A DNA stretch of 64,000 nucleotides from Gymnothorax reevesii (lineage: Eukaryota > Chordata > Actinopteri > Anguilliformes > Muraenidae). Location of the stretch: contig CM056573.1 of the NCBI GenBank assembly GCA_029721435.1, positions 46,474,501 through 46,538,500 of the forward strand, written 5' to 3'. A model generated the notes under the pieces. That model was given only the letters and a program-made list of their open reading frames with translations, was not told the DNA's origin and made no database searches. The position numbers and the translations under genes were made by a program. Shown here in pieces: positions 1-15,100 of the stretch (position 1 is the first letter of the stretch; each line of letters begins with the position of its first letter).

Positions 1-173
1 TTCAGGGATTGAAGGAAGGGGATCCAGGAGGCCTGCACCAGCTCCAGTCGGTATCTCTGACTGAAGAAGCCCATATAGGAGATGAATGCAGCCGTCAGAA
101 GAACATCTCCACAGAGTGTCTGCTGCTCGGCTTCAAATTTCTGTACTGCCTGTGTCCAGCGCACGTTTTCAGC
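1..173 (-). CDS. dnah9: dnah9 exon e31: start of AAA5, cut by window edge
   Basis: Fifty-seven codons and two bases: [20 protein letters not shown], then [20 protein letters not shown] and [17 protein letters not shown]. The [15 protein letters not shown] motif is the conserved entry to AAA5. The acceptor is TTTCAG. The reading frame is open to base 1, so the donor is outside. Confidence 0.95.
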
Positions 174-3100
174 CTGAAACACGAGCGCATACACATACAG
201 TGTGCAGCATAAACAGGTATGCATATACACCAGTGGCAGCAGGTGCACCGGCGATAGGGGAGGCTCAAAACAATCCCTTAAAATTAATGATCGGTCACGA
301 CCTGCTTTCAATCATTCATTTAAATTACCATTACAGATACTCCGAAAACTCTGAACATCTTCATTTGTAAAGCGTACCTGTCAACTCTCACACATTCGGT
401 GCGAGTTTCAGTAGCATAGAACTGGAGTCCTTGTACACTGGAGGCGTTGAAAGCAATGGAATTGCATAAAGATGTTTCAAATTATTACATTTAAACAATC
501 ATGAAACACATGCATTGCTTCCAATCCCTGAATAAAGACAAGTGTGAGAAGTCCAGAGTCGTAATCGGCATGCGTTGCAAAGGAAAACTGGCCACATCTG
601 ATAATGTTGAGAGTTTTCAGAGTTTCTGTAATAGTAATTTAAATGAATGATTGAAAACAGGTTGTGACCAATCATTAATTTTCAGGGATCGTTTTGAGCC
701 GCCCATATCGCCAGCTCACCAGCCGCCACTAATACACACCTGCCCGTACACACGCATACACATTTACACCTACACTCCTGCACACATATGTGGACGTTAA
801 TGCATGCACTCTCACCCACACATGTGCGTATGAACATTTACACATACACACCCATCCACACACACGAACATTAACACATAAACATACCCACAAACGCGCA
901 CACACATGCACACACATACGTACGTTCACATAAATTTGCATGGACATTGACAATATACACATCCATGCACATTTACATCAACCAATCATACGCTCACTTT
1001 CACAAACACAAAAACATACAAAAACACACCCACACACACACCTAAACAAATGTATATTTACACATGCACATACACAAAAAATACACACACCCACCCACGC
1101 ACATGATCATTCACACAGACACACACTCACCCAAACAGGCAAACTGACTGAAAGCACTGAAGACCTATGTACCCAACACTGGCACCCATTTAACGAGGCA
1201 ACTTGTGCAAAGAAATTTACATGATTACATGCTGTTTTGCACAGTCATTATCTATTTATCACTGAAATGTCACTTTCCCTTTTAAATAAAAAAAATTGTG
1301 AAAAAGTTAAAAACTCATCTTTTTATTAAATTTCAGCAAATTAGCTGACGTTAAATTTCTCTGCCTGCTTCAGTGGAGCACCATGACATTGCTAAGAGCC
1401 AACTGACATCATTGTTAATGGCTGAGGAGGTAGAATGTGTTAACTGCCAAAAAAAGTGCAAAATACTAGTGAATAATATGGTCTAAAAACTGAATAAATG
1501 TATCTTTATAGTCATAAAACAGACTGTGTACTGGATTGAGTAATAAAATAGTAGTGAGTATCAAATGTTACATAAGAGTGATTCCTGAGGTAATGCAGAA
1601 AGTTTTCAGCAAACTGAAGGAACAGTAGTATTTCGATTGCATAAAAATGTCCGATAATAGTTATTTATAGCTTAATGAAGGTAATGAAGATATCAACATC
1701 GACAAAAAGCTATATATGTGTGTGTGCGTGCGTGTGTGTGTGTGCACTTTCATGATACTGGGTAACAAAAGCGTGACAGTGAAACAAGCAAGAAAATGCG
1801 GATTCATATTGAATTTCGAAAGTTGACATCACTGCTTACGGGTAATGTTAACTGTCCAGTTAATTCAGGCGATATTTTAGAGGACACCTTTATCCTGATG
1901 CTTAACTTTCATCATGATGGATTATAGTGGACAAGAAATGGGTATGAATGAATTCATCACTGTATAATAAGAAATTGCGTTATAATCCTAAAATTGAAAT
2001 CAATAATGCAAATTATACTGAAAAGTCATGAAAGTAGCCGTCGGTAATGTCTAACCTTGCGGGAGGATGGTCAACTGCTGAACGATGATCAAGTATGAGA
2101 ATGGATTCAGACGATTTTTATCATAATTCCCTTTTCACTTAACAGTTGTTGCGGCACATAAAATTGCGGACACGAAAGGTATGATTGCCGAAATCAACCG
2201 ACTCACAGGAGCACACTGGAAAACTTTCGTTGCCGATAAAATATGTGCACAGAATCATTCCATATAACATGAAATATCAATAAATTGATGCGTATAACCA
2301 AATAATAAAACTCAAAATTTGTCTTTGGTAACAGTCTTGATTTACTGGAAACTACACGATTTTTAGTATTTGAGTAAATATTTTTCAAAATCGAGGGAAA
2401 TTAGATGTCAAGAAGTTGGTTTATCAGCACTCACTCAAGACCTGCCCGCCATGGTAACAGTTGTTAGCACTGCGGACGTCCGGCAACAACCATAACCCGA
2501 TAATTTCAGTCGGTTATCATCCTACGTTCTGACCAGAAAAGTTTCGTAACAAAGTGGAATTTATTCACTGGCCTGTGACTAAATAACTTATGGGCAAATG
2601 CACATGATACTAATTTTAACTTCCCACATCCTTCCTGATAACAACTTATTTTTGATGTCACATTTTAGTGTCCGTATCTGAGCCAAAAATAATCTTAATT
2701 AATGTAGTTTAAAAAAAACTACTTGGGTTTGAGTGGTCGTTTTATCCTCGCTATATCTCTATGTACACTGTGTGTGCAAAACAAAATTAACACAAATTAA
2801 ATGCAATGAACAACAACTATACCTGTGAAAGTACTCTCTCCAGTACTGTGAAAAGACACACATACACACACAAATAAAACAGTGATTCCAAACTTTTGAA
2901 CAACAAGTCTATGTTATCAAGCATCAACAACTGTAACACCTGCGCAAATGTTGGCAGGTTGTGGGTGGATAGATAGACAAATTATAGACAGATTCCTCTA
3001 TATTAATTGTACATTATACATGAAGGGACTGGCAACCGAAACCACACGCCGCACTGAGTGATACCCAGATGGCCAGCACCCAGCCCAATGCATGACACTG

Positions 3101-6100
3101 CTCTCTACATCAGGTTTCCTCCCACAGTGCACCCAGCAGAAATTAGCACGAAATAATTAGTTCTCTTTTGAACCTGGTATCAAGGTAGCTAGATGATCCC
3201 AGACTCACTAACTGCCGTTAAACCTATACATTTTGTGGTACAAAGCCCCACAGCACTCAGAGACACGTGCACAGCACAGAAAAACACACAATATCCATTG
3301 GACCAGGGCTATGAAGTACACAACCACAATCCACCTAAACCAGCTTCGAAAGTTTCACCAGAACATCACTCAGCATTAATTTAGCATTCATTTAAGACTT
3401 CGATAACATTACTGTGATACCTCGACAGCACTAAATCATGCGTGACATTACTTTACAAGGGCTCCTGAGCCAGAACATGTTGCATTATAAATTCTCAGAC
3501 AGTTAAAAATCACTATCATTTTATCCTAATGCATTATGGATTGCCAGTAATACCACTCAGTCTGGGGTGAGCCGTTTTTAATTTCCAACAGCTGTTGTGG
3601 TTTTCAAGTAAGTTAATGATTAAATATAGACTGCCTGATTTATTAGTCTAAACACCAATGCTTCCAGGTCAATGGCAGAGAGACAATATCATTTGTCTTT
3701 ATATGTTTAAAAGCCATGCTTTCCCAGCCAAATCATATTCATTTTGCTGAATATGAAAGTGGGATGTTTAAAATATAACCACATTGAGAATTCTCACACA
3801 AATTTTATTTGTAGAATGCTCCATTTTTGGAATTTCAAAATCTTCAAATGATTTATGGTGGCAAAAAGTTGGAGGAACACACAAAATGAAAAATTCTCAT
3901 TTTTCATAATCCACTAAAATGTGCACAGTGCCATGAAAATGCATTCGCCCCCTTCCTAATTTCTTCTATTTTTGCACTTGCCATGCTTAAACAGAACCGG
4001 TCCAGTAATGAGCACTAGTCAAAAATGTCTAAACAAGCAGCACATTATAATGTGATCAAAAGGAATTCTGGAAGAGCTGATAATGAAAGTCATTGAAATA
4101 TGACTGGTCAGGCAAGGGTATTAAATCAATTCATAAGGTTTTCGGACTCCGGCAAACAAGTGTGAGCACCGTATTCTCCCAATGGAGAAAACATGGAAAC
4201 TGTATTGAAGTTGAGGAAGTAAAGAATTTACTACTTTGTAATATTGCAATTCCTTTTCAAGGCACTTAATACATGTTTTGGAACTGAAGACACCAAGTGA
4301 TTAAGAGTTCAAAGTGTAATTTTATCCCATTCTTCCCGCAAAGAAGAGTTAAGGTATGCTACAGTACAGGGTCTTCCTTCCTGCATTTTGTGTTGGCAAA
4401 TGTGCCGCACGTTCACCACTGGGGATGTGTCTGCACAGCAGTCTGGTCAGCCCAGCACCTGTATCCATTTCTCACGCATCCATACTTTTGTAATGGGAGC
4501 TAAATGTGGTTTTGTATTGTCTTGATGAAATAAGCATGTGCGTTCCAGGAAAAGAGAGCATATGTTGCCCAGAAATCTGTGTACTTAACAGCATTAATGG
4601 TGCCATAAAGTGCATGTTACCATTGCCGAGGGCACGGATATAACCCCATAGCATGACAAATCCTTCAATGATTATGTCCTCTGCGAAAGCAGAGGCTATA
4701 CTGTATCACACTCTGTAATTCCGTGGCTCTGTAAGTCTGAAACATCTGAACATTTACGTAAACCATCTGAACTCTGAAACAGTTTCAACTTATCCGGGGG
4801 GCAGGGGACATCACAGTCCATCACACACACACACACACATCACTCTTGTTTTCTCACACATCTGTCAAAGAATTGGCAATCCTTGGCCTATCTTTGATCC
4901 TGAAGGACTAAGCCTTTCCTACACTCTGCTTTCACACTAAATCATGATTACAATCACCTGCTGACATCAGTTCTTCCGAATCATATCATTAGTCAATTTT
5001 TTTGCTACATTACTAGTCCTAAACTGCTCCATCCCATCGTTTTTGGAAGGCAATGCAGGCTTGAATGGCAAGAATGGATAAATATTTACCAATAAAATGA
5101 AGTTGACCAGAAAGTTGACCTTTAAATCATGTCTTCATTCTGTTGGCAATGAAAATATATCTAGAAATCACTGATCTATTTCACATGAATTTTCCATACC
5201 ATGCCGACTTTTTCGTTGTGTTTATACAGGAAATTTTCATGGCACAGTATATAAAATAAACAAATGGCTTTATAGAGTTTCCTCTCATTCTGATTATAAA
5301 AATGAGTGAAGAAATTATTGCAAAAAAATTCACTGAAACACATACAGTATCTGGCATTCAGACAGAGCAAAATCAGCACCGTATGAAACAGTTCAGAATA
5401 TTTAATGTCTAAATATAGATTTCAGATTTCAAATTTCAAAGTTGAATAAATGTAAACACCTTACGATGCCAGGTCAATTATCGTATTATAAACATCACAA
5501 AATTTTATTTACGTATGCTAACAATGCTTGATGTTACGCTCTCACTGATTGGATGGGACCTTTTCTCTCCATAGTTCTCCTTGGTTAAACCGGGGGGCAA
5601 TATCACTTTTGATCGCTGCACGGCACAAGGGTTTTCGCTGTAATACCATGTTTAAAAGAAGATCACATGACCTTTTATTCACCAATGAAAAGGCACGGAT
5701 AATTTGTAAATATAATAAAATTGATATGACATGAGCAGAAAGATGCGCTGTAAAGCTGCGCTCAGATGTTTTCTAGCTACCACAACTACAATTTTCAGCA
5801 ATGGCACAACACAACAGACCTTATCCTGTGAAAAGCCCTCCCTCTGACGCACCGCACAGGCCCCCTCCGCCCCCGCACCTCCTTTCAGACCCTTGAGCAG
5901 TTGTTGTGACTGTGGCCCACATCCAGCTAAGCTTGGCCTACCTGCTTTACAAGTTGAGTGGGGTGATCACTCCGCTCCACTTCCTCCTTCCCTTCTCTCC
6001 TTCTGGCTGATCAACCAGATCCGCAGCTCCCCCCCCAACCCCTCCCTCCCCTCTTTTCCACAGATCCAGGCCTTTTCACTCATCCTCGACGGCCCGTGTC

Positions 6101-9100
6101 ATCGCCCGGCCCATTGATTTGACCAGTGATGCAATAGGAGCGATCTGATATACAATACGGCACATCGCCAGTGAACTTCCGCTCATATACGCGCGCAGTT
6201 GAACGCCAGCTAATATAATGGCGATTTATAGCGTTTCGTTCCAAAACGTGAACTCCGGCTTTGACTCGCTTGTGGCGTTTATTTCAATTTTGCGGTATTT
6301 TCATGTTCATATCTGTGTGTCCACGATGGTTTTCGACTGCGGAGTGGCGCACTGCTCATCACATTTCATCGATGCACTCGTCATGCATGCACTGGTTTGG
6401 TGAAGCCGGTCTAATTAATGGGAGTGTGGATGTCAACAAAAAATCCCCTTCCCTCATCTCATCTCCCGATTTACGACAGTTTTGGGCTATGTCTCATCGC
6501 TCCTATTCTCCCACTCCCCCCAGCCCCATTGGCTCCCCCGGCCAGCCCAACCTCCGGCGTATACCTCCAGGCCCTTGACCAGTCGGTTGGCCAGCTCAAT
6601 GGTGTGGCTGGTGCGTTTCACTTCCTCCTGACAGCGCAACTTCTCCGCTGCAGCCTTCTCGAACTGCGCAGTGAGACCCTGGAGGTTCACGTCCAAATCC
6701 TGCACACAGGCAACGATAACTCAGGACAATCCAGGCTACAGATTATGGGCCTAATGTCTAGGATTGAAAAAATTAATAAAACAACAATGGCATTTACAAA
6801 AGCAACATGTGAACACTCCACATGAGAAACGTACACACGTGAACAACATCAATAATTAGAGGCAATAAAGATAACATGCTACTTCAAGTCATATCTTTCC
6901 CCATGGAAGAACTATCGCACACGTTTCAGAGTCAGAGAACGACTCAATAAAAATGACTCAATGTGACATGTTTTCTCTTCCAGGAAGTGAGGAAGTTTGC
7001 ATTCATATAGAAAATGTTAAATTCAGTTCAAGTAAGTTTTAATGTTATTTTTTCAAAAGAGTCCTGAATGCCATAACTGACATTTCAGTGCACACAAAAT
7101 TAAACTGCAAATCTATTGAGCCATCACTTGTGTATCACAACCCCATTTTGAAAAAAGTTGGGACACTGTGTAAAATGTACATAGAAACCAAATGCAATCA
7201 TTTGCAAATCATTTAAACATTGTACATTGAAAACAGTACAAAGTAAACATATCTGATGTTGAAACAGAAATATCATAGTGTTTTGAAAACTATATGCTCA
7301 TGCTGAATTTGATGCCAGCAACACATTTAAAAAAAGTTGGAACAGGGGCATGTTTTCAGCGTGAAATATATGAATGAAATTATGCATAGCGGTTATTGCT
7401 AATCAACTTGATGAGCAAATCATCAATCTTGATTGGCAAGTTGGCTCGACTATGAAACTGTAACATAAGCGCGAGTTCATATTTCATGAGCCATCTTGAG
7501 TTTATATTATTCAATGTATTTTGTCCACTGGACAATTACCGTACTGCACTCATAAAACAGCTACAACTATAATACATTTACAACTATAAAGTTAACCCAC
7601 CACTGTTGTCTCAATTTGCTCTAACGTTATGTACTAATAAATTAGACTGCATGTTACATCAATGACTGATGTCATATGACATGCTAATGGCAAAATCAGT
7701 TCAATACTCTAACCAATATTAATCTGAAAATTCTTTTAATTTTTAATTTGGTCTTCTATTTAAGACAGTGATTTCATACTAAGATTTCATACCAAGAACA
7801 ATCGTTAAGACATTTCATTATTATGTACAGCATAATGCCATTGGAATTACCCCATCAAATTTTAGCAGAATGGTTACAATGCAAATATATCCCCATTTTA
7901 ACAAATTTGTCACACTTCCTGTCTCCTAAGTCGGCGCCGTCTCGGAAGTATTTTGAGTGTTCTGCTCACAGTAAATGTTGGAATGTACAAGCATCTGTCT
8001 TGTATCTGCACAATGCATTTATATTTCATTTTATTTTGCTTCTTCAGGTATTTTTTCCATGCCGCTAATGTCTATATTAAGCAGTACGAATATGATTTAG
8101 CTGGTTACCGAGGGCGTTTGAAAATCACTGTAATTGCTATTAGTGAGCTTGAAGAGCATTGCAAAATGAAACATAGGCCAGATCATTCAATTTTATGAAG
8201 CCCACATGAAAAAGTTGCTCATTGATTTCTTACCTGTCTGCATCCTTGGGAAAAGAAAATATGGATTGCGTGTTCCTATTATTACACCCTACTGCTGCTC
8301 AAGGTTTAGGTATTTTTAAGATGCATGGACAACAACGCAAGACACGGCACACACTTAATGTTTGCGCCTTATTTTTCCCCTTTTTTAAGCATTATATCAG
8401 ATATATCAACCCAATACAAGATCATAGTAATCTAATAGGCTATATTCCTTTTCCCCTCTAAAAACAATAAAACCTCAAAGACAGTAATAGTATTACCAAG
8501 CATAGAAACACAGGCATTATTTCAGTTTTAAATTTTTATTCATGGTTTCCCGCAGTCCATACTGCATGTCTGTATTGCCAGATGTTCTGTGAGCGCTGCT
8601 GAGAGAGACACAGGTCTCGAACAAAGTTCATTTTTTCCTCATCTGTTGGTCTTAAAAGTGTCATTGCAGCGTCAGAATGTTCGAGAGATATGTGGCCTGT
8701 GAAACGTAAGGCCAATATTTACATCGGTGACAATGGAGCGAAACAGTCGCTGAATCTGTGCTCACATTCGCTTCAGCCACAGGAGTTAATACATTCAGGA
8801 CCCGATGGAGGTCTCTCTAAGGGGGCGGGGCACCCATGTGACTTAAAAGAAATTACACCTCGGTGACGGGTCTTGCTCTTTAGAATCTTTGATGGCACTC
8901 ACACTTGTTCACTTGTATTAGATTGAATTGCGCATCAACAAGCCTGCGTACTAGTCAAATCAAGTGCACCTCTATCGAGATTTCTTGAGATTAAACATGG
9001 CAGCGCCCTCGACCGATGACAATGAAGACAATTCGCAAGTACTGCTATTCAAGGTGAAATTTGCCGCGCAATTTCCCGAAAAATCCTTGCATTTTGCAAT

Positions 9101-12100
9101 GCGGACCCGGATACTTTTTTTGCTGGTTTTCCACTGTGTTGCATTGCCTCTTTTTTTAACAACAATCTGTAAGCATTTGGGAACAGAGGAGACCAACTGC
9201 TGTAGCTCTAAAAGCAACATGTTTTCCAATTCTTGCTTGATGAAGGATTTCAGCCGCTCAACACCTTGTCATTTTGCCCTCTTTGTCTTATTTTTTGTTT
9301 CATAATGCACCAAACATTTTCAGTGGGTGACAGGTCTGGACAGCAGGCAGGCCAGTTTGGGACCTAGACTCTTTTATTCTGGGGCCATGTTCTTGTAATA
9401 CATGCGGAATGTAGAGTTGGGCATTGTCTTACTGAAATAAGCAGGGCTACCTGGATTGCCATATATATTGCTTCAAGACATGCAAATATCATTCAGCATT
9501 AATGGTGTCTTCACAGACGTGCAAGTTACCCATGCCATGTTGCACTACTATCACATACCATACTATCACAGATGCTGGCTTTTGAACTGATAAGAAGCCA
9601 GATGGTCCCTCTTCACTTTAGCCCAGATGACATGTCGTCCATGATTTCCGCCAAGAATTTCACATTTTGATCGGTCAGACCGCAGGACAGTTTCCCACTT
9701 TGCCTCAGTCCATTTTAGATGAGCTCGAGCCTAGAGAAGGTGGCAGCATCCCTGGATCTTGTTTATATATGATTTAATCTTTACATGGCAGAGTTTTAAC
9801 ATTCATTTATGGATCAAGCAACAAACCGTGTTCACTGACAATGATCTACAGAAGTGTTTCTGAGCTCATGCAGTGATTTTCACAATAGAATCTTGACTGT
9901 TTTTAAAGCCTCACTGCCAGAGGGCCTGAAGATCAAGGCCATTCAATATTGTTTCAAAAACAATTATATTTTTCAGTTTTTACATGATATGATGTTTTTG
10001 TACTATTTTCAATTAAATTTAGGCTTAAAGTGAATTTTTTAAAGTGATCATTCTGTTTGCTTTTCATTCACATTTTACACAGCGCCCCAACTTTTTTGGA
10101 AATGGGCGCTGTGGACATGGACATCTCCGGGATAAGAAGATTTAAAACGCATATTTAAGCACAATATAATAGTAGTGTACTGTTTCGCTATACGCCGCAT
10201 GGGAAAATATTACTGCTCTGTACCACAAATACCCTGCCATACAGTAATTAAAAAAAACACTGTTGTGTTCTGGGGTCCTGGCCTTTGGCCAGGACAGTAT
10301 TGCCTATGGTTTTAACAGTTTCATGTTCAAGATTTCATAGTTCATGTCACAGTTTTAACAGTTTCTTATATCTGGGTCAAGTATTTCATAATTCATGTTT
10401 ATTGTCCATGTTTTTACTTTTTTTATTGTCCATGTTTTTGTTTTTGCCAGGTCTGCCAAGCCACTCCACCGCTTGTCTGCGTTCCGCCTCGTGCCTTCAT
10501 TGCTGCACATTTCAGAGCTCTGGTTGGCTTTGGTATTTCACCCTTCCTTCTGTGCTGTGCTGATTCGGGGCTCTCTAAGCTTAATTGACAATTAACTGTT
10601 TTTAAGTTACTAACATTTACTAACACTCACTGGGTGGTGTAATTCTTAGATAGGCACATTACTAATATTACTAATTTAGACAGGGAGTTTATTGTCATGA
10701 TTCCTGCTTTGCTATTTCAAGTCTGCTGTGCTTTTCTGTTCTTAACAATCATGCTTGCTTCCAAACTGCATACTTAATTGGTACTTAAGCTGAGCACGCT
10801 CTTTCTCTTAATGAGCAAGTCTTGTCAACCTATCTTTGTCCATGTCATGATCTTGCCATGCCTCTTGTTTCTCCTTCTCCAGGTGTTGCCCCTCCTGTGT
10901 TCTGATTTGTTACCCTTTATCTCAGGGGTGGGCAATCACGGTCCTGGAGGGCCGGTGTGTATGCAGGTTTTTATTCCTATCAATTACCCTGACTAATTGA
11001 GTTAATTGATTGCATGCACAAATATAGATTTTCGCAATGATTCGATCAAAGGAAAATGTTTTATGAAGGGAGACAAGACTAGTCTTTGTAGTTTCATGAT
11101 AATTTAAAGAAATGCGCATGAAACGTCAGATTTCATGAATGGTTTGGCTAATTGAGACAATCAACTAATTAAAGGCCAGACGTTGCTGTGAAAACCAGGG
11201 ACAGATACGGCCCTCGCTGCCCACCTCTGCTTTATCTGGATGCGGTGGAAGTTGGCTGGCAGACAGTGTCTCAAGTTTAGTTCCAAGTTCATGTTCCCAC
11301 GTTCTATCTCAAGCTCATGTTCCCAAGTCTCGTTCTAGTCTGTTTTTCCATAGTCATAGTCATTTTGTATATAGCCTTCTGCATTCATAGCATCTTTGTT
11401 CTTTTCTGTTTATTAATTATCTGCCTGGAGTTTCCAGTGGCTTTTGTTTTTTGTCGTTTTTGATCCTTCGTTCCTTGCTCTGTGAAGCTCTCCTTAGTTT
11501 GTCTTTTGCAACCCTTTGGGCCAAGTTTTTTGTTGGCCCTCGTGCCTGTTTGCTTTTGTTTAAATAAATTCCCTTTCCCTTCCACCTCGCATCTGGTGTC
11601 TCTCGGATCTCGCATCAAACACATTAGTGGCTGTACTCACGTGCACTTTCTTGCGGACACTGAGGAGCTTCACTGTAGCAGTTTCTAGGTCTGTGTTTGC
11701 TTGAGAAAGAGCCTCTCTCTTTGGCACAACTTCACAGTAAACCTGTCAGCCAGAAACACCAGTGCATCTCCACCAGACCATTAAACATTTACATATTGCA
11801 GTTTTCAACATCATAGACGAAAGTTATTTTCAGCTAATGCAGTACAATGGTAATGAAAATGAATTCACCAAGACCGTAAATTCAGTTTCATGCCGTTTTA
11901 ACTGTTTGTAGCAAAGAGAGTCACATTTGGCAATGAACTTTATCTAGGCGTTATTTGCTTTAACATCATCTTACTTCATAATATCGGACGATGTTGATGA
12001 TCCAGGCACAGAGACCAGCAGCAGCGAAGGACTTGGTGCGGATGAAGTCAGGGTGGAACTGCGGGTTGCTCAGGTACTGGTCTTTCAACACGCTCAGACA

Positions 12101-15100
12101 CGTGTCATGGATGTGCTCTTTGTTGTACTTCACCAGGGCCTGCAGGAAGTCATCCACCTGAGGGGGCCATAGATGGGGCCACAAAACATGAAGACTTCTG
12201 CCCGCTAACAGTCAACAAGGGTATCTTATTCATTACCATCTTGGACAAAGAAAAAGTCATTTAACGGTTGTATAAAATCAAACCGCAATGCAGTAAGTGG
12301 AGTTGCATGTGCGGATCAGTAGTGACTACAATGGCACGGGTTCGATCCCCGGTCCTACCAACCAGCAGTGGTCGGCAGCTTTTTCAGAACAGCGCACGAT
12401 TGGCTAAAGCATTGTAGGGTTGCAAACTGAAAAGGGACTGCTGGGAAGGGAAATTAAAATGATGGCCTTGTTCGTTGCTGAAGCGCCTCCTGTTGGCCAG
12501 CCGAGCGCTCGTCAGTGAGATTCTGAGCTTGCTCACGAACAGGTATCCTCTGCCCTCGTTCTGAACTTGTGATAGTTTCGACCAATGAGTGTAAAGAAGC
12601 AGGGGCTGATAGGCGCTTGCTTCGGAGGACAGGGTGTAAACTGTCTCTCTCTCCTGAGCTGGCAACAGGGGGTTGCATACGAGTAAGCCTTGTGCATAGT
12701 TCGCGGATTGGCCATTCCAGATTCGGGTGGCATTGGAGATGCCAAAATAAAAAAATTGACACTATTGTTAACTCCTGGTTAAGTTGCTAGTGAATTAAGG
12801 ACCGGTCATCATGTTTATCTTATCGCCTGTGGTCGTGCTAACGGCAAATTTATTGATTGACTGACTGATTGATTGATTAGTAAGTGATGCTCGAGTCTCA
12901 GCACAACACTCATTCCTAAGCTTTACTTATCCAGGAGTAAAAAAGGGTAAAAATTTAATCTTTATCAACAGGAACACATTCCATATTATTTCCTAGTATG
13001 CATCTGTGCATAAAACGTGTTGCATGTCAATGTAAACCTGCAGCAGGCCTGACGCAGAAGGTAAGAAGTGTGTGGGCAGGCCACGAGGAGTTAGGGCATC
13101 AGGGTCACTTTAAGAAATATGACCGGCATCGCTTTGGGTGCTGTATTGGCCTGGCAACAGGTTACCTTGCCCATGAAGACCCGGGCTGCCCTCCAGCTGC
13201 GGTCTTTGGGAACCCGTCCATTTGGGGCAAGCAGCACCATCACAGCTGCTGTCACGTTGCTCACGGCCAGTGGAGGGTTAGGAAAGGTCTTCAGTTCTGT
13301 CAGATTCACCTGCAGAGGACGCACAAGAGTCTCTCCATCTCAGATCATCGAATGGTCCCCGCCTGACCTCCTCAAATTTACCTGAAAAAATTCTATGTGG
13401 TGGGTAATATTCACAATAGATCAAATCCCAAATTTCAGATCTACACTTTTTAGCTTTCGCACAAAAAAATTATAGAGCTAAGAAAAATTGACCCGTTTTT
13501 AAATGTTGTTGTCTGAGTGACCATTTTCAAACAGGAATATCCCTAGAAGAATCTGTTGCAGAGCCATGAAATTTTGTGGGCTAGGGGTCCTGGTCCAGTG
13601 TGTGATGGAAGTAGACTAATTGCATTGTTACTGAATTCCTACCTGAATGCTGGCCCTCTGGATTTATTGAAAAAATTTACTGTACAAAATCTGGATGGGT
13701 CTTTAAATGTCCATAGAAACCTCAGTTTTCAATGTAAGATCTTCCAATTTTGCAGAGAGTCTGACATGAACCATCTCTACGACACCTGACGATATCAGGT
13801 CATAGAGTCTGATGGTTGCTGAGATATTGAAGTCCAAAAATGAGAAAAATCACATTTTCGTAAGTATTCAAGACAATCTTCCCAATGAATGAAACCAGGT
13901 ATCAACATAAAACTTTATTTTCTTGAATGAAAAGGCACATCTACACAATAAGATGTAGCTACATGTTATACAACCCCAATTCTAAAATAGTTGGGATGAA
14001 TTGTAAATTGTGAATAATATCAAAATGCAATGACTTTCAGATCACATGAGCCAATATGTTATTTACGATAGAACAACACATAACAATGTTGAAACATCAT
14101 AGTAATGACCTCAATGAAGACACAGGAAGTAGTAGAGTGCTCTGGGGCCTCCTCGTGACAACGACCAGGCTGAGGACACTAGGGGGTCTATTCTCCCATG
14201 CGCGTAAGTCGAAAAAAGTGCGTAGCTACGCGCTTTTCAGCCTACGCGTATTCTCCCCTCGACTTAAGTCTGTGCATTACGCGCCCCGAAGGCAGTTACA
14301 CGCTCGGGGCGGAGCAAGGCCAAAATCGGGGCATTTCTCATGCAAATAACACTTACGCGTATTCTCCCTTTGGCTTACGCGCTTTTTCTGTTAAGCGCTT
14401 TTGAGGGCTGTATTTACGTCAAGCGCCAACGTAAGGCGAAATGGAATATTGTGTTTGATGTCGGTTATCGGCCGAATTTTAACATTAATTTTATTTTATT
14501 TAACATAGTAAAGGTTGAGACATTTAATATTCGATTGTTCTTCCTTATTTCTAAACTACATTTCTCAAAGCCATAATTTGTCAAAATTACAGCCCCCGTA
14601 GATATCTCCATGTATGCTTTAAATCGGGGATACTGCGCTTACATCTCCCCACCGAAGCCACATCCAGAACGACTCGCAGCTTAATTCCTCGGATCAGCCT
14701 TCACTGGTGGCTTGCCATACAACACCAACATCTGTGAAATTTGGGTTTTGGCTTTGGCTCGACGTCACCATCATTGTCTTCATGTTCATGTTGTCTTCAT
14801 TAACAAATGCGACTGCCCTATATGTTCGTGATAATTTAAAAAGTTATGATATTCTCAAGAGTGAGGAAATTGATTTTCTAATTGAGGATATCTGTATTAT
14901 CTAACCCGTGTCTTTGTCATTTTCTTTTTTTTTACCATTGATAATATTGTGTATTTTAATGTGTGAATAAAGATATTATTAAACAGGCTACTCTAGATAG
15001 AGCCCTCCCCTGGCCAATACCAAAGCACTACCCATTTGTTAATCAATTTTAGCCTATAAAGAATAGCCGACATGGAAAGAATCATTATCAGCATATGGGA

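Noticed and set aside
940..1224. 94-residue ORF rich in His and Thr
   Set aside because: It is a direct translation of a CA-rich tract.
6418..6825. 135-residue plus-strand ORF
   Set aside because: It runs antisense across exon e30 and has no family resemblance.
10261..11617. Promoter or UTR of an unrelated plus-strand gene, given the AATAAA
   Set aside because: TG...CA ends and a 5-bp duplication explain it as a solo LTR; no plus-strand exons accompany it.
12300..12365. tRNA gene
   Set aside because: A B-box-like motif is present but no cloverleaf or proper A box. It fits the head of a SINE.
14707..14904. 65-residue hydrophobic ORF
   Set aside because: It lies inside the Harbinger-like element and matches no transposase I recognise. 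It is probably chance.
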